DNA from: Chloroflexota bacterium
GTDB lineage: Bacteria; Chloroflexota; Anaerolineae; Anaerolineales; Villigracilaceae
Length of the DNA stretch: 64,000 nt
Assembly: GCA_016234535.1 (NCBI GenBank)
Contig: JACRBH010000054.1
Coordinates: 1 to 64,000, forward strand
Reading direction: 5' to 3'
Below the pieces are notes generated by a model. The model did no database searches. It saw nothing but the letters and a program-made list of their open reading frames with translations, and had not been told where the DNA came from. The position numbers and the translations under genes are program-made. Positions 59,364 through 64,000 of this stretch are shown piece after piece (within the stretch, counting starts at the first letter, position 1; each line of letters opens with the position of its first letter).

Positions 59364-60449
59364 ATGTACATTGGAATTCCAAAAGAGAGCAGGCCCTTTG
59401 AGTACCGCGTGGGTCTTTCCCCGGCCGGGGTGGAGATACTTTCCCAGAACGGGCATCAGATTTTTGTTGAGCATAATGCGGGCGTGGGCGCAGGCTTCAG
59501 CGATCAGGAATATGAACGCGCCGGTGCGCGCATCGCGTATTCCCCGGAAGAAGTCTTTGGACGGGCAGACCTGCTGTTAAAGATTTCACGTCCTTTGAAA
59601 AAGGAAATGGAATGGCTGAAGGAGGGAGTGATCCTTGCGGGTCTGCTTCATCTCGCTTCGAGTTCGCAGGATCAAATTGATCTGCTGCTGGAAAAGAATA
59701 TAACCGCGCTCGCGTATGAACAGATCACGGATGCAAATGGCGCGCTTGCCGTTTTGCGCCCATTCAGTTTGATTTGTGGGGCGATGGTTCCGCAGATTGC
59801 GGCGCGTTTGCTGCAAAATAATTGGGGCGGCAAAGGGATTTTGCTCAGTGGTTTGCCGGGCGTGCCCTCTGCCGAGGTGGTGATCATCGGCGGCGGTGTG
59901 GTGGGGATGTCTGCCACACAAGCCATGCTTGGCGCAGGCGCACAGGTGACTGTGATCGATAAAAACTTGAGCGTTCTGGAAAAAATATCCGAACGGTTTC
60001 CGCGCGCAGTAACGATGACTTCAACAAAGCGCAACCTTGAGCGTGTCACTGCGTTTGCAGATGTTGTCATCGGGGCGGTGCTGGTCAGCGGACAGCGCGC
60101 GCCGGTGATCGTCTCGCGTGAAATGGTGCGCGCAATGAAACCGCGTTCGATCATTATAGATGTCAGCATTGACCAGGGCGGCTGTATTGAAACCTCGCGC
60201 CCCACCACGCATGAGCATCCCACATTTGTGGATGAGGGCATGGTGCATTATTGTGTGCCGAATATTCCCGGCGTGGTGGCTCGTACGGCCAGCCATGTGT
60301 TTTTGAATGCAGCCCTTCCGTATATTCTCGAAGTGGCCAATCACGGCATTGAAGAAGTGATAAAACGAAATCCCTCCATAGAAATGGCGATCAACACGCA
60401 TGGTGGAGAAATGCGAAACCTTATCCGCCTGAACGCGAAGGAGGAATAA
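59364..60449 (+). CDS. ald: alanine dehydrogenase
   Basis: MYIGIPKESRPFEYRVGLSPAGVEIL; VVIIGGGVVGMSATQAMLGAGAQVTVIDKN; SIDQGGCIETSRPTTHEHPTFVDEGMVHYCVPNIPG. Confidence 0.96.
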   Translation: MYIGIPKESRPFEYRVGLSPAGVEILSQNGHQIFVEHNAGVGAGFSDQEYERAGARIAYSPEEVFGRADLLLKISRPLKKEMEWLKEGVILAGLLHLASSSQDQIDLLLEKNITALAYEQITDANGALAVLRPFSLICGAMVPQIAARLLQNNWGGKGILLSGLPGVPSAEVVIIGGGVVGMSATQAMLGAGAQVTVIDKNLSVLEKISERFPRAVTMTSTKRNLERVTAFADVVIGAVLVSGQRAPVIVSREMVRAMKPRSIIIDVSIDQGGCIETSRPTTHEHPTFVDEGMVHYCVPNIPGVVARTASHVFLNAALPYILEVANHGIEEVIKRNPSIEMAINTHGGEMRNLIRLNAKEE

Positions 60450-60450
60450 G

Positions 60451-61761
60451 ATGGTCGCAACGAGTATTTACCAATCACGTGTGACCACGGCGCAGGAGGC
60501 TGTTAAAGTTATTAAATCGGGAAATCGTTTGTTTCTGACCGGGAACGTTTCAGTCCCCCAGAAACTTCTTGCAGCGTTGGTGGAGTATGCGCCGAATGTG
60601 AACAATGTTGAAATTTGTCAGGCGTTGACGGTTGGCTCGGCGGATTATGTCAGTTCGGAGATGGAAGGACATCTGCGGGTGAACTCCATGTTCATCAGCG
60701 CCAACATTCGCAAGGCGGTCCAGGAAGGCCGCGCAGACTTTACGCCCGTCTTGCTTTCAGAATTTCCACTGCTTTTCAAACATGGCGTCCTGCCTTTGGA
60801 TGTGGCCCTCATTCACGTCTCCACCCCGGATGAGCATGGGTTTTGCAGCCTGGGGGTCGAAGTTGGACTCACCAAGACAGCGGCAGAGTCTGCGAAGATC
60901 ATCATCGCGGAAGTAAATGAAAAGATGCCGCGTACATTGGGTGATTCATTCATTCATGTCAGCAAATTGACTCATATCGTGCCGGTTAATTATCCGATCC
61001 CTGAACATCGAATGGCATCGGAAGGCAACGCAGATGTGACCGAAAAGATCGCCGGGCACGTCGCCTCGCTGATCCCTGACGGCGCGACCATGCAGCTTGG
61101 CATCGGCGCAATTCCCGACGCGGTCTTGAAATATCTTTTTGATAAAAAAGACCTGGGAATCCATACCGAATTATTTTCAGATGGCGTGATTGATCTGGTC
61201 AATGCCGGTGTGCTGACCAATGCCCGCAAATCACTGCATCCCGGAAAGATCGTATCAGGATTTATCCTCGGTACACAGCGATTGTACGAATGGGTGGATG
61301 ACAACCCAATGATCGAATTACATCGCTCGGAATATGTGAACGATCCCTTTGTCATCGCGCAAAACGACCGCATGGTGGCGGTCAATTCGGCGATTGAAGT
61401 TGACCTGACCGGACAGATCTGCGCCGACAGTATTGGTCCGAAATTGTACAGCGGCGTCGGCGGTCAATTGGACTTTGTCTACGGCGCATCCCGGGCCAAG
61501 GGCGGCGTTCCGATCATTGCCCTGCCAAGCATGGCAACCATGCGGGATGGGACTGTGGTCAGCAAGATCACTGCCATGCTCAAACCCGGCGCTGGCGTGG
61601 TCACCAGCCGCAACCATGTCCGTTTTGTGGTGACAGAACATGGCGTGGCAGACCTGTACGGCAGAACCATTCGCCAGCGCGCAAGGGCGCTCATCAATGT
61701 TGCCGATCCGCGCTTCCATGAAGAACTCGAAAAACAGGCCGGCGAATTGCATTACCTGTAG
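60451..61761 (+). CDS. acetyl-CoA hydrolase/4-hydroxybutyrate-type CoA-transferase family protein
   Basis: DVALIHVSTPDEHGFCSLGVEVGLTKTAAESAKIIIAEVNEKMPRTLGDSFIHVSKLTHIV; ATMQLGIGAIPDAVL; VTEHGVADLYGRTIRQRARALINVADPRF. Confidence 0.94.
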   Translation: MVATSIYQSRVTTAQEAVKVIKSGNRLFLTGNVSVPQKLLAALVEYAPNVNNVEICQALTVGSADYVSSEMEGHLRVNSMFISANIRKAVQEGRADFTPVLLSEFPLLFKHGVLPLDVALIHVSTPDEHGFCSLGVEVGLTKTAAESAKIIIAEVNEKMPRTLGDSFIHVSKLTHIVPVNYPIPEHRMASEGNADVTEKIAGHVASLIPDGATMQLGIGAIPDAVLKYLFDKKDLGIHTELFSDGVIDLVNAGVLTNARKSLHPGKIVSGFILGTQRLYEWVDDNPMIELHRSEYVNDPFVIAQNDRMVAVNSAIEVDLTGQICADSIGPKLYSGVGGQLDFVYGASRAKGGVPIIALPSMATMRDGTVVSKITAMLKPGAGVVTSRNHVRFVVTEHGVADLYGRTIRQRARALINVADPRFHEELEKQAGELHYL

Positions 61762-61781
61762 TTTCCCCCTAAGTACACATC

Positions 61782-61828
61782 CTGCCGCAGGGTTGCGTGT
61801 TGCGTAACCTTGCGGCAGTTATTTTGTT
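61782..61828 (+). terminator. hairpin terminator
   Basis: ctgccgcagggtt ... aaccttgcggcag (one G.U) followed by ttattttgtt. Confidence 0.8.
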
Positions 61829-61931
61829 AATATGACGGGTATCAGGGATGACTTGACTTCATTCATTTTATTCCCTATGATGTAAGTGTACCCAACCCAT
61901 CAACACCTTTGGAAGGAATAACAGAAATACT

Positions 61932-63419
61932 ATGAGAAGAGCAAAGATCGTTGCGACCATTGGCCCGGCTTCCGATTCGGAGCAGGCCCTGGAGTCGTTG
62001 ATAAAGGCGGGGATGAATATTGCCCGTTTGAATTTTTCACATGGCACACATGAACAGCATCAGGCGCGCGTTGCCACCATCCGTTCTGTTGCTAAAAGAC
62101 TGGGAATGCCTGTTGGCATCCTTCAGGATTTACAAGGCCCGAAGATCAGGGTCGGGAAATTGGCCCTACCCCTTCAACTTTCAGTGGGTGAACAGGTCTG
62201 CCTGTATGCAACCCAGGATGCTGCGCCGCTAACAGATCATCAACTTCTCCCGGTTGATTTTCGGGAACTGTTCGATTCAGTCCAACCCGGTGACCGCCTT
62301 TTGCTCGACGATGGCCGCCTGGCGCTCGAAGTTGTATCGGCGAAAGGACGCGAAGTCCATGCGAAGGTTTTGGTGGGCGGCGCGCTTTCATCGCATAAAG
62401 GCATCAACCTGCCGGGCATCAAACTTCGCATTGCAGGCTTCACCGAAAAAGATAAAGCCGACCTGACTTTTGGTATTTCCCAGGGCGTGGATGCGGTTGC
62501 AATTTCCTTTGTCCGCAGCGCCGAGGATGTGAAGACGGTGCGTGCCGCGTTGGAAGAGTCAGCCAAAAGCGTTGGAAAACGCGTGCCGCTTCTGATCGCA
62601 AAACTGGAAAAGCCGGAAGCCATGAACGAATTGGAAGCCATCCTCGATGTGGTGGATGGAGTCATGGTTGCACGCGGCGACCTGGGTGTGGAACTTCCGC
62701 CCGAGCGCGTACCTTCCTTGCAGAAGCACATTATTCGCTCCGCAAACGCGCGCGCCAAGCTGGTGATCACTGCCACGCAAATGCTCGAGTCCATGATACA
62801 GAATCCGCTGCCCACGCGCGCCGAAGCGTCTGACGTAGCCAACGCAATCTTCGACGGCACCGATGCAGTCATGCTTTCCGCTGAAACCGCATCGGGTGAA
62901 TATCCCAGGGAAGCCGTTGCCATGATGGCGCGTATCGTCAAAGAGGCAGAGTCGCATTTTCAAGAGTGGGGCAGCCGTCAGGATGGACGGGCAGGCCTGG
63001 GCGAGAGTGACGCGGCTTCCATGGCCCGCGCCGCAAACGCATTGGCGAAAGACCCCGAGGTGCGCGCAGTGGCTGTGTTTACAATGCAGGGCCGATCCGC
63101 ATGGCTGATGTCCAAAGCCAGGCCGTCGAAGCGCGTCCTTGCCTTTACGCCGGAGCAGGAAACATTTAATCAACTTTCATTTTTATGGGGCGTTCAACCG
63201 CACCTTACAAAATTTGCCAACACAATGGATGACATGATCGCGGATGTGGATGCGGCTTTATTACAATCCGGCATTCAATCTGGTCAGCAGGTTGTGCTGA
63301 TTTGCGGCTACCCGGTCGGCGCACAGCGCCCGCCCAATATGGCTTTGCTGCACACCGTCGGCGCGGATGCGACCATTCATCTCGCCCGCAAGCTGGCGGA
63401 AGGAAATATGAAGAAATAA
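61932..63419 (+). CDS. pyk: pyruvate kinase
   Basis: MRRAKIVATIGPASDSEQALESLIKAGMNIARLNFSHGTHEQH; LQDLQGPKIRVG; VARGDLGVELPPERVPSLQKHII; ATQMLESMIQNPLPTRAEASDVANAIFDGTDAVMLSAETASGEYP. Confidence 0.97.
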   Translation: MRRAKIVATIGPASDSEQALESLIKAGMNIARLNFSHGTHEQHQARVATIRSVAKRLGMPVGILQDLQGPKIRVGKLALPLQLSVGEQVCLYATQDAAPLTDHQLLPVDFRELFDSVQPGDRLLLDDGRLALEVVSAKGREVHAKVLVGGALSSHKGINLPGIKLRIAGFTEKDKADLTFGISQGVDAVAISFVRSAEDVKTVRAALEESAKSVGKRVPLLIAKLEKPEAMNELEAILDVVDGVMVARGDLGVELPPERVPSLQKHIIRSANARAKLVITATQMLESMIQNPLPTRAEASDVANAIFDGTDAVMLSAETASGEYPREAVAMMARIVKEAESHFQEWGSRQDGRAGLGESDAASMARAANALAKDPEVRAVAVFTMQGRSAWLMSKARPSKRVLAFTPEQETFNQLSFLWGVQPHLTKFANTMDDMIADVDAALLQSGIQSGQQVVLICGYPVGAQRPPNMALLHTVGADATIHLARKLAEGNMKK

Positions 63420-63430
63420 TATTTATTTAT

Positions 63431-63556
63431 TAACTCACCTTACGCAGTTTTCTTCAAGAAGCCTGTTTTTTTGTTCGGACTGCGGACTTTAGTCCGCTTC
63501 TTGCCGAAAACGCGGACTAAAGTCCGCAGTCCAACTTTTTTGCGTAAGGTGAGTTA
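63431..63556. mobile_element. 126-bp MITE-like element with perfect 16-bp terminal inverted repeats
   Basis: taactcaccttacgca (63431-63446) / tgcgtaaggtgagtta (63541-63556); carries two GCGGACT..AGTCCGC palindromes internally. Confidence 0.75.
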
Positions 63557-63650
63557 TTAACTGTGGGCTGATTCTGTACTGCGACATTTATGTCGCCCGT
63601 TAATTTTCTGCAATTTTATTCTTGCGAGCTAGATCTCGCGGTACAAATGC

Positions 63651-64000
63651 TCACTCCCGTGTCGCGATCAAAATCCCGATGCTGATCAGCACACCGCCAG
63701 CCAGGAACAGGGGGGTGATTCTTTCAGCGAGGAAAAACCATCCGAGAAGCGTACCAACTACCGGCTGGGCAAAGAACGTCAGTGATGCAACAGCGGCGGG
63801 TAGTTCCGCAAAGGCGTAATTCCAAAGGAACATCGCAATCGCCGTCGAGATGATTCCCAAAAATAACAAGCCGCCGATAATGCCCGGCGTGATCGCCCCA
63901 ATCCCTTGTGTTTGAACTTCCCAAATTCCAAACAGCAAGCTGGAGGGAATCCCTCCCAATAGCATGATCGTGCTCGATGTAAGCAGATCGCCGGACTTTG
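63651..64000 (-). CDS. EamA/DMT superfamily transporter, truncated at right window edge
   Basis: AMFLWNYAFAELPAAVASLTFFAQPVVGTLLGWFFLAERITPLFLAGGVLISIGI; frame remains open to the window end. Confidence 0.88.
   Translation of the reverse strand, partial: KSGDLLTSSTIMLLGGIPSSLLFGIWEVQTQGIGAITPGIIGGLLFLGIISTAIAMFLWNYAFAELPAAVASLTFFAQPVVGTLLGWFFLAERITPLFLAGGVLISIGILIATRE

Noticed and set aside
62240-62941. 233-aa minus-strand ORF opposite pyruvate kinase
   Set aside because: Antisense to a highly conserved gene; composition typical of shadow ORFs.

Overview
The window is a gene-dense, bacterial-type chromosomal segment. Protein flavour and the mix of dispersed palindromic repeats suggest a Chloroflexota/Anaerolineae-like organism (inference only). 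No rRNA, CRISPR array, transposase, integrase or phage module was seen. One tRNA is present, tRNA-Arg(UCG).

Main blocks:
(1) 0-25 kb: housekeeping and metabolic genes, including a partial GCS-like/M20 peptidase fusion, penicillin acylase, PadR regulator plus membrane protein, RarA ATPase, DMT transporter, TPR protein, a CoA-transferase pair split by other genes, P5C dehydrogenase, an ion-channel-like protein and an MFS transporter.
(2) 25.7-30.5 kb: Ffh, a PAS histidine kinase/LuxR response-regulator pair and a degenerate receiver-like protein.
(3) 30.5-37.3 kb: a 2247-aa secreted multicopper oxidase with an FN3-like region and nine ~112-aa Ig-like repeats.
(4) 37.5-53 kb: an exopolysaccharide/O-antigen-type cluster with a priming transferase, flippase, polymerase, glycosyltransferases, methyltransferases, acyltransferases and two PAPS-type sulfotransferases.
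(5) 53-64 kb: tRNA-Arg, MoxR/DUF58, MBL hydrolase, ornithine carbamoyltransferase, RocD, alanine dehydrogenase, an acyl-CoA transferase and pyruvate kinase.

The standout observation is at 21539-22060. A thioredoxin-fold lipoprotein is interrupted by an in-frame TGA exactly where the first redox cysteine of CxxC should be (FT-U-STC-RAMAP). A hairpin matching the bacterial SECIS layout follows directly, and a strong terminator follows the downstream stop. This is a candidate selenoprotein that the ORF track splits into two pieces.

Several families of dispersed palindromes and two MITE-like elements sharing AACTCACCTTACGC termini are also visible.
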